The translations under genes and the position numbers were made by a program. From Suillus spraguei (Eukaryota; Basidiomycota; Agaricomycetes; Boletales; Suillaceae): a DNA stretch of 64,000 nucleotides. Under the pieces are notes generated by a model. That model was not told where the DNA came from. It searched no databases and worked only from the letters and a program-made list of their open reading frames with translations. Location: assembly GCA_016800925.1 (NCBI GenBank), contig JABCPU010000008.1:1-64000 (forward strand), read 5' to 3'. Positions 22,096-34,500 of the stretch are shown piece after piece (within the stretch, counting starts at the first letter, position 1; every line of letters starts with the position of its first letter).

Positions 22096-23265
22096 TCACT
22101 GTAATATGTGAGGGAGTAATGGTAACACTACTGGAACAAGTTCCAAGTAGAACGGATGAAGGATGGACCGCTGGACAAAGTCCAGGGCAGGATAGGAGCA
22201 GAGCTCCGGAGGGAAAGATGGTCCATAGATGTCAGAGGATAGGATAGGATGGATCCGAAGGACTAGGGGTCCGAAGGTCCGGAGCGAGGAGGAGCGGAGG
22301 AGCAGAGGAGTGGAGGAGCGGAGGAGCAGAGGAGCAGAGGAGCGAGGAGCAGAGGAGCAGAGGAGCAGAGGAGCAGAGGAGCAGAGGAGCGGAGGAGCGG
22401 ATGATCGGATGATCGGATGAGCGTAGCTCTGTGGATCTTAGAGGAAGTGTTGGCTACTAGAGAGGAGTAGGTCCGGATATGGTGTAGAGATAGTATAGAC
22501 TACTCCGGACAAGGTCCAGAATAGAAACAGACAGTATAAGACTACCAAAGGTAGAGTCGGGGGTGAAAAAGATGATAGATGGAGATGGACGAAGTCCGAA
22601 AAGATTATAGGATATAGGATCAAAGCTCCGGCCTAGGGAGTGATCCCATAGGCCTGAGTTCGGAAGCTTACAAGGGCCAGAGCCCAAGTGCAAGAATGGG
22701 AACGGAGTTATATAGACATGATAACAGGATACAGAGTAATCAAAGGAATATACAGAAGTAGGAACAAATGAATCAGACTAAGGTCTGCAGGAGTTGTACT
22801 ACAAGTTTATATACTGTAGGAGCATGCCGGAGGGTAAGTACGGATAGTCCGAGGCTATGTCGGAAACACATTAGTAAGTACAGCGGGACATAAGGCTATG
22901 AACTCGGAGATGAAGCTTGTACGAAATACTTATCAAGACGGAGGCAGAGATCACCGAGAACCGGAAGCACAGAGATACCCAGAAGCCGGAGACACAGGTA
23001 TATTCTAAAAGGGATAATGCGCAGGTGCGCGGGAATAGTTCGGATATGAACTCGGATCGGATATGGACACGGATCGGATATGGACATGGATCGGATATGG
23101 ACACGGATCGGATATGGACACGGATGGATATGGATTGGAGTGGATGGGTGGATCGGATATGTGAACTGGAGTGGATGGGTGGATCAGATATGTGTAGGTT
23201 GGGTGTCTGGATGTCCATGGATTGGATTTGATCTAGACCTGAATGTACGGTATATGACAGACTCA
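22096..23265. other. Intervening DNA with simple repeats, no gene
   Basis: Contains a GAGGAGC/GCAGAG microsatellite at about 22,280-22,410 and an 18-bp GGATCGGATATGGACACG array at about 23,055-23,130. Between them no coding signal was recognised. Confidence 0.6.
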
Positions 23266-23269
23266 TAAC

Positions 23270-24060
23270 AATGTGAAAGATATTGATGCACATATTTTGA
23301 CACCAAACCCTGAACTCCGGCACCTGGCAGTTGGGAATCAAGACTCAGGCCTCATAACAATGTGAAAGATATTGATCCACATATTTTAACACCGAACCCC
23401 GAACCCCAGCACCTGGGAGTTAGAACAATGTGAGGCAATCTAAAGATATTGATTTACACATGTTGAGTGCCGAACTCCGAACTCCGGCACCCAGGAGTTA
23501 GAACAATGTGAGGCAATACAAAGATATTGATTTACACATATTTTATGTGCCGAACCCCGAACTCTGGCACCCGGCACTCGGGACTCAGGCCTCATAACAA
23601 TGTGAAAGATATCGATCCACATATTTTAACACCGAACCCTGAACCCCGGCACCTGGGAGTTAGAACAATGTGAGGCAATACAAAGATATTGATTTACACA
23701 TGTTGAGTGCCGAACCCTGAACTCCGGCACCCGGCACTCGGGGATTGGGATTTGGGACTCATAACAATGTGAAAGATATCGATCCACATATTTTATGTGC
23801 TGAACCCTGAACTCCGGCACCCAGCACTCTCTGGCACCCGGGAGTTAGAACAATGTGAGGCAATACAAAGATATTGATGATATTGATTTACACATGTTGA
23901 GTGCCGAACCCTGAACTCCGGCACCTGGCACTCGGGACTCGGGACTTGGTACTCATAATGTGAAAGATATTGATCAACATATTGTCAGTGCTGAACCCTG
24001 AACCCCGGCACCCAGCACTCGCGACTCGGGATTCAAAACAATGTGAGGCAATAGACACCT
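23270..24060. repeat. Third CpG-rich satellite array
   Basis: Copies of the 78-bp-type unit (AACTCCGGCACCCGGGAGTTAG with an AATGTGAAAGATATTGAT spacer), more diverged than the left array, in the orientation expected for the right arm of the large element. Confidence 0.85.
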
Positions 24061-25258
24061 ATTGATCCACACATTCTAAGTGCCGAACCCTGAACTCCGA
24101 ACTCCGGTAGTCTACTATTTAGGGGTTCGGGGTTCGGTATTCAGGCTTCTGCACTTGAGACCAAAAAAAATGTTAGGCAATAAAATGACTTTGATCCACA
24201 CATTTTTGGTAGATATCTTTTTCGTCTCAAATCTCGAATTTCGAGTGCTGAACCCTGAATCCCAAAATCCGGTAGTCCACAATTTTGGGGTTCGGTCCTC
24301 GGGACTCAGAAAAATGTCAGGCAACAACAAAACTTTGATCCACACATTTTTAATAGATGTCTGTTTTGTCTCAAATCTTGAGTTTCTAGTTTTGGTACTC
24401 TGCACCCGCACCCAGCACTCGGCACCTGATGACTCGACACATGGACTTTAAATCTTTCACCTTGTGTGTTGTGTTTCGGGTGTCCAGGTATCCAGAATTC
24501 AGGAAATATCTAGTTTGAATCTCCAGTTTCGAGTTCCTGGTTTCGGGACTTGGCACCTGGCACCCGGCACCTCAATTATCGATGAATGTCAGACATGGTG
24601 AATTCAGGTTTTCGTGCTTCAGGGTTTAGATTTTGGTGGTCGATGGTAGGTATATGCACTCATAGGGTGCATGTATCCTATGGTTTGATTCTCTGGTGGT
24701 TACATCAGCTGTACGTCTTTATGATACATATCTAGGCCCACCCGTATATGTAATATATTTTACCTCGGCCCACCCATCTATGTAAAATTCCCCCACATCA
24801 GCCCACCCATCTATGCAATAAATATTTTACTGCACCCTCGGCCCACCCGTATATGTAATATTCTCTCACCTCAGCCCACCTGTATATGTAATATTCTCTT
24901 ACCTCGGCCCACCCATCTATGCAATAATATTTGCCTTGCATCTTTCTTCAGCCCAGCTGTCTATAATATCCTACTCTACATACTACCCAGATGGGCCCAC
25001 CCATCTCTGTTGGGGATGATATCCCCCTGGCCCATCCATCAACATCAGAAATCATGTTTCCCTCGGCCCACCCGTCTCTCCCGAAAATACAAGTCTCCCG
25101 GCCCACCCGTCTCCATCAGAAATAATATTCTCCCCGGCCCATCCGTCAACATTGAGGATATACATAACCTCGGCCCATCATCCGCTGGCCCGTCTTTGAC
25201 GGGATATTATGTGGGTCGGGTGACCCGTATAGTATGGAGTTTGTCACTGAAGGGGCTC
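23870..25258 (-). repeat. Right terminal inverted repeat
   Basis: Reverse complement of 4,060-5,485 with only scattered differences. The AT-rich unique part (about 24,070-24,720), the GGCCCACCCGTATATGTAAT array (24,730-24,930) and the terminal 300 bp all have mirror images on the left. Confidence 0.88.
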
Positions 25259-25491
25259 AGGATCTGGCTGAGGATGAGGCTGAGCCACTGGACACAGTAA
25301 TACATGAGGAAGAGATGCCAGACAATGAGATGAGGGACTTGCACAATTGTATCGCTGGAGATATGTGGGCTCAATATATGCAATCATTGCATAAACAAGC
25401 GCTAGCACACAGTGACAATGTGGACAAAGAGGACTTGGTATCTGAATTTGATAATGACAAGAATGTGGATGAGGACAAATGTGCAGACTAG
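25234..25491 (+). CDS. Small acidic ORF starting inside the terminal repeat (doubtful)
   Basis: 85 codons from an ATG in the last 25 bp of the inverted repeat to TAG 25,489-25,491. It is strongly acidic (EDEAEPLDTVIHEEEMPDNE) with no recognised domain. The flanking composition suggests it was part of a gene that the element interrupted, or of the transposon remnant to the right. Low confidence as a real gene. Confidence 0.25.
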   Translation: MEFVTEGAQDLAEDEAEPLDTVIHEEEMPDNEMRDLHNCIAGDMWAQYMQSLHKQALAHSDNVDKEDLVSEFDNDKNVDEDKCAD

Positions 25492-25759
25492 GGCAATTTT
25501 ATTCATGCAATAGGTCATACGTGTATTACAATTCAATACTACATGATTTTGAGACTGACAGTGATGGTGGGACAACAAACAACAACAAAGTAAAAAAATG
25601 CGAGACGATGATGAGAACACAACAACAATAAAGTAAAAAACATGCAAGATGATGACAAGAACACAATGCAATGTAACAAACATATTTGCGCTGGCCTCGA
25701 AACCCTACCTTGTAGCACTCGTCTCACATCTATAGGAGTTACCACTTGTCCATGGCCGT

Positions 25760-26722
25760 TGTAAAGATACAACCTAACCTGGGCTGTAGATAAACTACCT
25801 CCTAAGTTAGTATGTGAGTCTTGCACTCTGTCTAGTCTGCTTCACTTGTGAGAACAAGAGTGTTCGACCCTAAAGGGGGATGCCTATTAGTATTGTCAAG
25901 TTTGAGTCAAACTTATGTGCGAAAGAAGCATCAAGGTCAGCGGTAAGTTGCCACGGTCAGCGATGATGCTGCCGGAACTAGCATTGTAAGTAGTGGTGCT
26001 ACCATGGTCGAGATATAGTCAGAAACGGTTGCGTTGAGCAAGTGATGTCGAGCAATGATATCAGCGGTAGGGGTAAGGTTGCGAGTGGTGCAGAGAAACA
26101 GTAAGGAAAGCTGCGGTACTTTCAGCGGTAAAGTAGCAGCACGTGAGAAATTCAGTCAAAATAACAGTCAAAAGTCCAGCGGTATGCCTGCGGTAACGGA
26201 GAACGAGCGTGATAGATTAATGAGCGATAAGGAAACTTTAAAGACTATGTCCACTACTGGGTAGATCCAGAGCTAGACAATGATCCTGACCTATAGTATG
26301 TGCAATGGTGTAAAATCAGGTACTGTATCGTGCGGGGTACGCGGTGCTTATATCCTAAATTGTATGTACTCGGAATACTCTAGGCGAGATCAGTAGCGCT
26401 GGAGTGTAGTAACTGCTGTAAGTAAACATAGCACGAGGCGCTGCGGCATGAGGCAACATGTAATAAGGCTTGCCATGGAATCAGTGATAATGAACATAAA
26501 ACAAACGACGCACCAAATGGAGCTATGTGGACACAGCAAGGACATAGGAGGACATCAGTACATGGAATGTGGTGCAGTAGTCGGTATGGTGTGCGGTAAG
26601 TGTGGGATGCTGCTGGTCATGCTAAAGGGGTAAGACGGCCATGAACAAGTGGTAACTCCTGTAGATGTGAGACGAGTGTCAAAAGATGGGGTTTTAAGCC
26701 CAGCGCCAATATGTTCATTACA
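25760..26722 (-). mobile_element. Solo LTR, inverted, nested
   Basis: 963 bp bounded by TGTAAAGATACAACC and TTCATTACA, with a perfect 4-bp target duplication CCGT on each side (25,756-25,759 and 26,723-26,726). Reverse complement of the copy at 26,908. It lies inside the older LTR of the same family. Confidence 0.82.
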
Positions 26723-26769
26723 CCGTCTTACCCCTTTAGCATTGCTGGCGGCATCCCATGCTTACTGCA

Positions 26770-28690
26770 CACCATTGTAGCGAGAAAAGTCACGCTGACC
26801 GTCAAAACCCCGTTTTCGACAAGCGTCTCATTAACATCTGCAGCGGCAACCGAAGAAATTCCTTATAGCGACAAAATAGCCTTTTCGCTCCACTAAGGCG
26901 GAACTGTTGTAATGAACATATTGGCACTGGGCTTAAAACCCCATATTTTGACACTCGTCTCACATCTACAGGAGTTACCACTTGTCCATGGGTGTCTTAC
27001 CCCTTTAGCAGTACCGGCAGCATCCCACGCTTACCGCACACCGTACCGACTGCCGCACCTCGTTCCACGAACCGATGTCCTTCCATGTCCTTGCCACATC
27101 CGCATAGCTCCATTTGGTGCGTCGTTTTCTTTCTGTTCATTATCACTGATTCCACAGCAAGCCTTATTACATGTTGCCTGCGCTCGTGCCGCAGCGCCTC
27201 GTGCTATGTTTACTTACAGTGGTTACTACACTCCAGCGCTACTGATCTCACCTAGAGTATTCCGAGTACATACAATTTAGGATATAAGCACTGCGTACCC
27301 CGCACGATAGAAGTACCTGATTTTACACCATTGCATGTACTATAGGTCAGGATTATTGTCTAGCTCTGGATTTACCCAGTAGTGGACATAGTCTTTAAAG
27401 TTTCCTTATCGCTCATTAATCTATCATGCTTGTTCTCCGTTACCACTGGACTTTTGACAGTTAATTTGACTGAACTTCTCACACACCGCTGCTTTACCAC
27501 TGAAAGTACTGCAGCTTTCTTTACTGTTTCCTTGCACTGCTTGCAACCTTACTGCTACCTCTGATATCACCGCTCGACATCGCTCACTCAACGCAACTGT
27601 TACTGACCTTATCTCGACCACAGTAGCACCACTACACACGACACTAGTTCCGGCGGTATCATCGCTGACCGCGGCAACTTACCGCTGACCACAATGCTTG
27701 TTTTGCACATAAGTTAGACTCGAACTTGACCATACTAATAGGCATCCCCCTTTAGGGTCGAACACTCTTGTTCTTACAAGTGAAGCAGACTAGACGGAGC
27801 ACAAGACGCACATACTAGTTTAGGCAGTGGTTTATCTACAGCCCAGGCTAGGTTGTATCTTTACACTGTTCTTCTCCCGTGAACCCTTACCAGATCCTCA
27901 CACCAATGCCCTCATGTCCTGTCCTATTCCATCTAGAATCCATTGGTGTGTAGTTACCTCGCTTCTGCCGTTACTAAACCTATGGCAGGATTTACCTTAC
28001 ATCTCAAGGGGCCGCTGCATGCTGTGCGCCTCTTTATCAAGTACCCTGTTTATTTTCCTTCTCGCTACCAGACTCGCATAACCATCTCGTATGCGCTCGC
28101 CTATGTTAAAAAGGACTCAACATACATACCGTTACTTTTACTTCCCATTACATCCCTTCACTAGGACTTAGTATCTGAAATGCTTGCTAGTTGCAATCTA
28201 TTTGCCTTTGAACTTTTCTCCATTCAAACTTCGCTCATTGATTTAACCGCCAGTGACTTTACCGCTCAAAGTACCGCACGACTTTCAACTTCACTACTCG
28301 TAACCGGACCATGGCCAGTGATCTTGCTGGGTCGTTTTCTCTCTCATCTGCATTCCCGCTCATACGGAAGTTGCCGCTACCGCTACTGCACCGCCGGTAG
28401 TAATAACAATTTCATCTCGCCCAAGTAACTTTGTTCTTGCTCTCGCTAGCTAACCATTCCATTGCAGCTATCCTTACCGCGCGTGTACCACTGACACCGC
28501 GCTAGTACCGCCGCTAACCTTGGAAGTTGGAATTCTCATTGCCATATTAGTACTTCATTGTTTCCTTCACACTAACTTTGAAGGAATTGCTTCTATTTGC
28601 AGTCCTCTTGGGTCAAAAATCTCACTCGCGCCTTCAGTAGGATTAATGCTGTGCTTATACTTAGGCCAGTGCTAGTTTCTTCATTTCACT
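26770..28690. mobile_element. Further inserted DNA of about 0.95 kb (possible related LTR), split by the 26,908 solo LTR
   Basis: The older LTR is broken between GCACACC (about 26,770) and GTACCGACTGCC (about 28,690). Leaving out the nested solo LTR, about 950 bp remain. The insert has the same C/T-rich ACCGCT...TTTACCGC style as the LTR family, starts near TGTAGCGAG and ends near TTTCA. No clean target duplication was found, so the family assignment is tentative. Confidence 0.45.
26908..27865 (+). mobile_element. Solo LTR, direct, nested
   Basis: 958 bp with TG...CA ends and a CTGT duplication on both sides (26,904-26,907 and 27,866-27,869). Same family as the neighbour at 25,760 in opposite orientation; the two form a large imperfect palindrome. 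Confidence 0.82.
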
Positions 28691-29599
28691 GTACCGACTG
28701 CCACACCACGTTCCACGTTCCGATGTCCTTCCATGTCCTTGCTGCGTCCGCATAGCTCCATTTGGTGCATAGTTTACACATGTCCATTTATCACTGATTC
28801 CATGGCAAGCCTTATTACATGTCGCCTCATGCCACAGCCGCCTCACGCTATGTTTACATACAGCAGTTACTGTACTTGAGTGCTACTGATTTCACCTAAC
28901 GCATCCCGAGTACATATGAATCAGGATATAAGCACCGCGTACCCCACACCTGATTGTTCCCTTATTTTCACCGTACTATAGGTCAGGATTAGTGTCTAGC
29001 TCTGGATCTACCCAGTAGTGGACTTAGTCTTTAAAGTTCCTTACCACTTGTTAATCGATTTCGCTCATTCACCATTACTGCTAGATCCTTGACCCCTATT
29101 TTGACTGAACTTCACGCTCACTGCTACTCTACCGCTGAGAGTACTGTGGACTTCTTTACTGTTTCTTTGCACCACTCGCACCTTACCGCTACCGCTGACT
29201 TTATCGCTCGTTATCGCTCACTCAATGCTACATTTACAAGCATTATCTCTGCCACAGTAGCACCGCTACATATGACGCTAGTCCCTGCGGCATCATCACT
29301 GACTGCGGCAACTTACCACTGACTACAACGCTACATTCACACATTGGTTTGACTGGAACTTGACTATACTAACAGGCATCCCCCTTTAGGGTTGAATGCT
29401 CTTGTTTGACAAGTGAAGCAGACTAGATGGAGCACAAGACCACACATACTAACTTAGGAGGTAGTTTATCTACAGCCCAGGTTAGGTTGTATCTTTACAG
29501 CGATACAGGAAAAACAAGGGATGAAATATTAGCATTACATCTGCTTTGCCATGTGAGAGTGAAGAAGTGCCTTGATATAAGAATGATGTGCTGCAGGTG

Positions 29600-30530
29600 G
29601 GCTCTACATGTAAATTTCCATCGCCCACTCATTGCTCGTGAATATGAGTAACAACTGGCCTAGCTCCTCTTCAGACACTCCAGCGTCCTCCATCTGCACA
29701 ATAGCCATAGCACAATCAAGAGTTGTTGTGGCCAAGGGGGAGGAGGAGGGGGAGGGGGGGAGGGGGAGTTGCAGTGACAGCCTTTTCAAGGATATCACCA
29801 ATGCAGTTCATGGAACCTTGTATTCCAACAACCACAGTGGCAGGTGTGAGCTTTGCCCCTTGTGTTGCACTGGTCATAATTGGGACCAAACTATCAATAT
29901 GGCATCCAGATCGCAACTTCTTTGCAGCATAGGGTTCTGATACCAATGTGGTAGATGCCATGGGGCCTGTAAGTGATGGATGAGTAGATGTAATAGATGT
30001 GAATGATTTGACATCAAATGATGCATCATCGTGCATGCATTTGCCAGTGCCAAAACTAGACCTAAAAGGAAGCATAATGGGACAGCAGGGAGAAGTGAAG
30101 TTGGTATTGTGAGTAATTTCCATGGAAGCAGCAGGATTATTCATACTAGGACTGGCAGTTGATGCAATGATGGTTGTGACAGCAGCAGCAATGATATCCT
30201 GGGCTCCAGGCCCAGGATCGTCATCAATGAGTACCAGAGCTGCAGCTGCAACTGGATGAAAGGCATGGCTGCCCTGGGCACCAGTGCCATGTGGTAGAAG
30301 TTCAGCTACCTTGTCATAGAATATCCACCCAATGTTGGCAAATTGCTGCAATGCACTGTGGGATGTCTGTGAAGTATTACATTATGACAGGTGACTTTAG
30401 ACAGGGGGACACACACTTGGTCCAATGTAGCTATTGAATACCTCCTTTGCAGCTGCTCCATCAATCCCTGCTCCATTTACACTGTCTCAATGAGCTCCTG
30501 AGATGTTATGATAGTTTTGAATCTCTCAGT
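29600..30530 (-). pseudogene. Myb/SANT-like DNA-binding protein remnant (transposon-associated)
   Basis: Reads leftwards. A first piece near 30,500-30,400 (GAGIDGAA...EVFNSYI) continues after an intron in 29,716-30,351 with FANIGWIFYDKVAELLPHGT. Together these match the C-terminal half of the Myb/SANT-like domain found in many fungal and plant transposon-linked proteins. It is followed by a serine/threonine-rich linker and a C-terminal helix (EEELGQLLLIFTSNEWAMEIY). The N-terminal half of the domain was not found, and frame changes occur near 29,760 in a purine-rich GGGGGAGGAGG tract. Probably a DNA-binding partner of the adjacent transposon protein. Confidence 0.5.
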
Positions 30531-30533
30531 ATG

Positions 30534-31039
30534 TCACTTTGAGCTAGTATAGGGGTGATTATTAGCAGAACAGGATTTAAGACTAAAAAGTATGCTACAT
30601 ACCAAATGTTCTGTGGAGTTTTCAATTTCAGGCTGCCAGATGAGCAGTATCAAGTTTGATAATGCAACCCGAGTATCACAGCATTCCATGGGTACCAAGT
30701 CATGAAGAATGAAGGGTGCAACTTGTGCAATGGTATGAAAATCATGACCAACAAGAGACCCTGCATATTGAATGAGGGTGTAACCAGCAAGATGGCTGAG
30801 TCCAAGACCTAAGACATCAACAGATGATAGGTGAGTTTTTAAAAGTTCATGCTTCAATTTGTCTTTTCCAATCCTCACAGAGACAACATTATGCCAAAGA
30901 TATTTGATGAATCCAAGAAGGATTGTGTGGAGGATTTCCATAGGTGTGTCAGTGTGAGGATCAATACCTGAGATGTCATTGAAGTTAATCCTATTACACT
31001 GTGAAAATGGTTAAGAGACCTTTGATTTGCCACACAGGA
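30534..31039 (-). pseudogene. C-terminal part of C2H2-type transposon protein (split by gypsy insertion)
   Basis: Frame 30,534-30,941 contains VEILHTxLLGF-type sequence (MEILHTILLGFIKYLWHN), DVLGLGLSHLAGYTLIQYAG and AQVAPFILHDLVPMECC. I recognise these as hallmarks of a very abundant uncharacterised transposon protein of Agaricomycetes. The N-terminal part lies at 37,585-39,938 on the far side of the gypsy element. The gene layout is reminiscent of CACTA-type Tnp2 proteins, but that assignment is inference. Confidence 0.55.
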
Positions 31040-31515
31040 TGTCACAACCCACAAAACGAATTAACGCTAGGGCAGAGACTAGGACTCAAACTAAGGTTGT
31101 CACAGAGAGAAGGAAGAGCAAGGACGTCTTGGATTGCTACAGTTGTAGATACAAGAGGTTTGAACTAAAGAACTACTACAGCGAAACTAGCTAACTATAT
31201 ACACATATTGAAACTGAGATATAAACTGAGTTTGAAACTACTAGCCAATCATAAAATAGAAATGAGAATCGTACGATGTGATGATTGTGACATTGTTATG
31301 ACATCATATTCTAGAAGGTTCTAAGATCACGTGACACTATCTTATCTTATCTTATCCGATAGCATCATAAAAGATCTCTTCATCTTCATCAGGAAGTTCG
31401 GTTATAGAAGCGGTTATAGGGATTTCAATGGAGTTTGTGTTTGTCTTAGCGCTGGGTTTAGACGCTTTAGGGAAATTGAGGAAAGAGTAATGATTTGTAT
31501 TTGGAATTCGTGACA
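31040..31515 (-). repeat. 3' LTR of the gypsy element
   Basis: Starts TGTCACAACCC and ends AATTCGTGACA (plus strand). Contains a short TATCT/TTATC triplication at about 31,340. The pol frame runs into it, using a stop at 31,352. Confidence 0.95.
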
Positions 31516-34500
31516 TTACCCCCTCTCTAGGATGAGCGTCATCGCAAATGTATGAAGGTCTGATGTTACGTGTTCTCCATTTCTTGAAATCTTCCGAATT
31601 AAGTATCGAGCCTTGAATTCTTTTGGTTTTAGCCGCCGTGGGATTCTTTTTATGAAACTCTGCTATAAGAATCGGGGAATTCTTTACGTTTTCTTCTGGT
31701 TCCCATGTCGATTCTTCTATTGGATATCCTTCCCATTTTACTTGGTATTGCAGCTTTCCTCGGAATAATCGGCTATCTAATACTTCTTCTACAACAAATT
31801 CTTCTTGATCGTCAACTATGTCAGGAGGTGGTCGGGTGGGTTGAGAATGAGGGATCAGTTGAGATGCATAGTATGGGGTGAGTAATTGAATGTGAAAAAC
31901 CGGATGGATCTGATAATTTGCCGGTAATTTCAATTTATAGTTCACCTCGCCAATCTTCTCTAGTATTTCAAAGGGCCCAAGACGACGATCTGACAGTTTT
32001 TGACTTGGACGACGTTGTTTAATGTTTTTCGCGTCTAGCCAGACTTTGTCTCCCTTTTTATACTGTGGTGCGTCTTTTACTCCTTTGTCATAGAACCGTT
32101 TCATTCGTTCATTGACTAGTTTCAAAGTATTTTCCGCATCATCTCTTGCTTCTTTCATTTGATCCACTCTTTCATCGGCAACAGGAATACGGGAGTTGGA
32201 ATTAGGAGATATCGTGAATTCTGGATTATATCCATATAGAACTTTGAAAGGGCTATGACCGGTGACTGTGACTGCGTTATTATGCGAGAATTCTGCAATC
32301 GGCAACCAAGATACCCAATCATTTTGTCTATAAGAGGTAAACAGGCGTAAATATTGTTCAACTTCTTGATTTATGCATTCTGTTTGTCCGTCCGTATGAG
32401 GATGATAGGCGGTCGAAGCAGACCATTTTGTGCCTAATCTTTTTGACATTTGTCCCATAAATTTGGATACGAACTGTGTTCCTCTATCTGAAATCACTTT
32501 CTTTGGTGTTCCATGATGTTTCCATACGTTCTTTAAAAATAGCTCGGCAATTTCCTTCGAGTCTACTTCTTTATTGGTGGGAATGAAGTGTGCTTGTTTC
32601 GTAAATCGATCAACGACAACAAAAATGCTATCACACCCTTCACTTTTTGGTAGGTCCACAATCAGGTCACATGTAATTGTTTGCCAAGGTCCTTCTGGAA
32701 CTTCATTTGGCTGTAAAGGTCCCGTCGGTTTACTAGGATAGACTTTTGTTTGTCTGCAACGATCGCAACCATCTACATAGTCGTGAACACTTTTTGTCAT
32801 CATTGGCCACCAATAGTTTCTGGAAATCAATTCTAAGGTTTTGGCACATCCAGGATGTCCAGCCGGTGGTGAGTCATGGAATAACTCTAGAATCTCTCGG
32901 CGGATTTCTTTATCATTTGGAACGTAGACCAATCCTCGGAATAACACCAATCCATCTTCAACATTCCATTCTTCGACTCCTCTACGCAATTGCACCGGTG
33001 CTGCTTTTAACGTTTCTAGCGCTTTCATCACTTCAGGCTCTCGTTCTGTACTTTGTCTGATCTTTTTAAGAAGAGATTTTTCTCCTTCTATAAGAACTTG
33101 GCCTCTTTTAGCAGCATTGATTTTGAAAAATTCCGGTTTAAGCAAAATGCGATCAGAATTGTCGTTTTCTACCCCCCCCTGTGGTCTGATCTCCGAGACA
33201 GACGATCGGCCTTATCATTGACTACACCAGGCTTATGTTGGAGTGTAAATTCATACTCCGCCAGGAACAGACTCCATCTGGCTTGCCTTCGTGTCAATTT
33301 TTGACTCGTCATGAAATACTCAAGATTCTTATGATCGGTCCAGATTTCCACAGGATGAGGTGCTCCCTGCACATAGTGCCTCCACTCTTCTAATGCTCGA
33401 ATGATTGCAATAATTCTTTGTCATGAATGTCATAATTTTGTTCTGCATCATTCATTGACTTTGAATAATAAGCGACAGGATGCCATAGTCCATCTTCCAT
33501 TTGTTGAGAAAGTACTGCACCAGATGCATAATCAGAAGCATCGGTCTCTATTCTTTTCTTTTTCTCAACGTCTGGCATTACTAGGAGCGGAGCTTCTGTG
33601 AATCGTTTCTTCAATTCATCAAATGCATTCTGTTGTTTCTCCGTCCAATTCCATGGAACATCTTTTCTTAGCAAATCATTCATTGGTCTGGCTATATCTG
33701 AAAACCCCAGTATGAATCTTCGATAGAAGTTGGCAAAACCCATGAATGCTTGTATGTCTTTTACGCATTTGGGAACAGGCCATTTTAATACTCCTTCTAC
33801 TTTCACAGGGTCCATAGATACATTGCCTTTTTCCACGATCAACCCTAAGAATTCGACTTTAGACTGTTCGAAACTACATTTTTCTGGTTTCAAGAACAGG
33901 TCATTATCTTTCAATCGTTTGAGTACTTCTCGCACGACTTTTCGGTGTTGCTCCTTATTTCCATTTGTAAAGACCAAGATGTCATCAATGTAGACAACGA
34001 CCGTCTTTCCATCAATGAGATCTCTAAATATTTCGTTCATCATGGTCTGGAAAGTTGCTGGAGAATTTGTCAACCCGAAATACATTACGGTTGGTTCATG
34101 GTGACCAAAAGGTGTTTTGAAGGCTGCCTTCCACTCGTCTCCTTCTTTCATCCGAATATTATTGTATCCCCATCGTACATCCATTTTAGAGTACATTGTG
34201 GCACCAGTTAAAGCATCAATTAGATCTTGAGATCTCGGTAAAGGGTACGCGTTTTTAACCGTTTTCTCATTGAGCTTTCTATAGTCCATTACTGGTCGTA
34301 ATTTGCCATCTTTTTTGGCCACAAAGAAGAAAGGTGCTGCAACAGGAGATTGTGAATCTCTAATATGTCCTAATGCAGTTTCGGCTTTTAACCAATCTTT
34401 CAGTGTGTCCATTTCTTTTGGTGATAAAGGATACGGTTTTGCATTCGGTGGAAGATCATTCTCATCTTTAAGATCTATCGCGTGATCCCATTTCTTTCTT

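Larger units (their letters stand above)
4060..25258. mobile_element. Composite KDZ DNA transposon carrying a TET/JBP dioxygenase and accessory genes
   Basis: The left end (GAGCCCCTTCAGTGACAAAC from 4,060) is the reverse complement of the right end finishing at 25,258. Near-identity continues inward for at least 1.4 kb on both sides, including non-repetitive stretches around 4,740-5,330 and 24,060-24,650. Between the ends lie a KDZ transposase, a TET/JBP dioxygenase and four other genes on both strands. KDZ elements are eukaryotic DNA transposons in which the transposase often neighbours TET/JBP genes in basidiomycetes; that part is established. That these particular ends are mobilised by this transposase is inferred. 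No clean target-site duplication was found: both flanks carry a GATCTGG-like motif in inverted orientation, so the true ends may be a few bases further out. A diverged second right end at about 22,095 suggests a composite history. Confidence 0.8.
25672..29499 (+). mobile_element. Old solo LTR invaded by later insertions
   Basis: Begins TGTAACAAACATATTT and ends ATCTTTACA, flanked by GCAA (25,668-25,671) and GCGA (29,500-29,503), a possible decayed 4-bp duplication. Its own sequence is found in 25,672-25,759, 26,727-about 26,770 and about 28,690-29,499, colinear with the intact copy at 26,908-27,865. Everything else within it is inserted DNA. Confidence 0.7.

Noticed and set aside
25760..27865. 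One DNA transposon with about 960-bp inverted repeats
   Set aside because: Each arm has its own TG...CA ends and its own 4-bp duplication (CCGT, CTGT), so they are two independent solo LTRs.
33382..33412. Programmed frameshift in the gypsy RNase H and at the C8 tract
   Set aside because: No slippery heptamer at 33,408, and the breaks are inside conserved domains; single-base loss or sequencing error explains them better.
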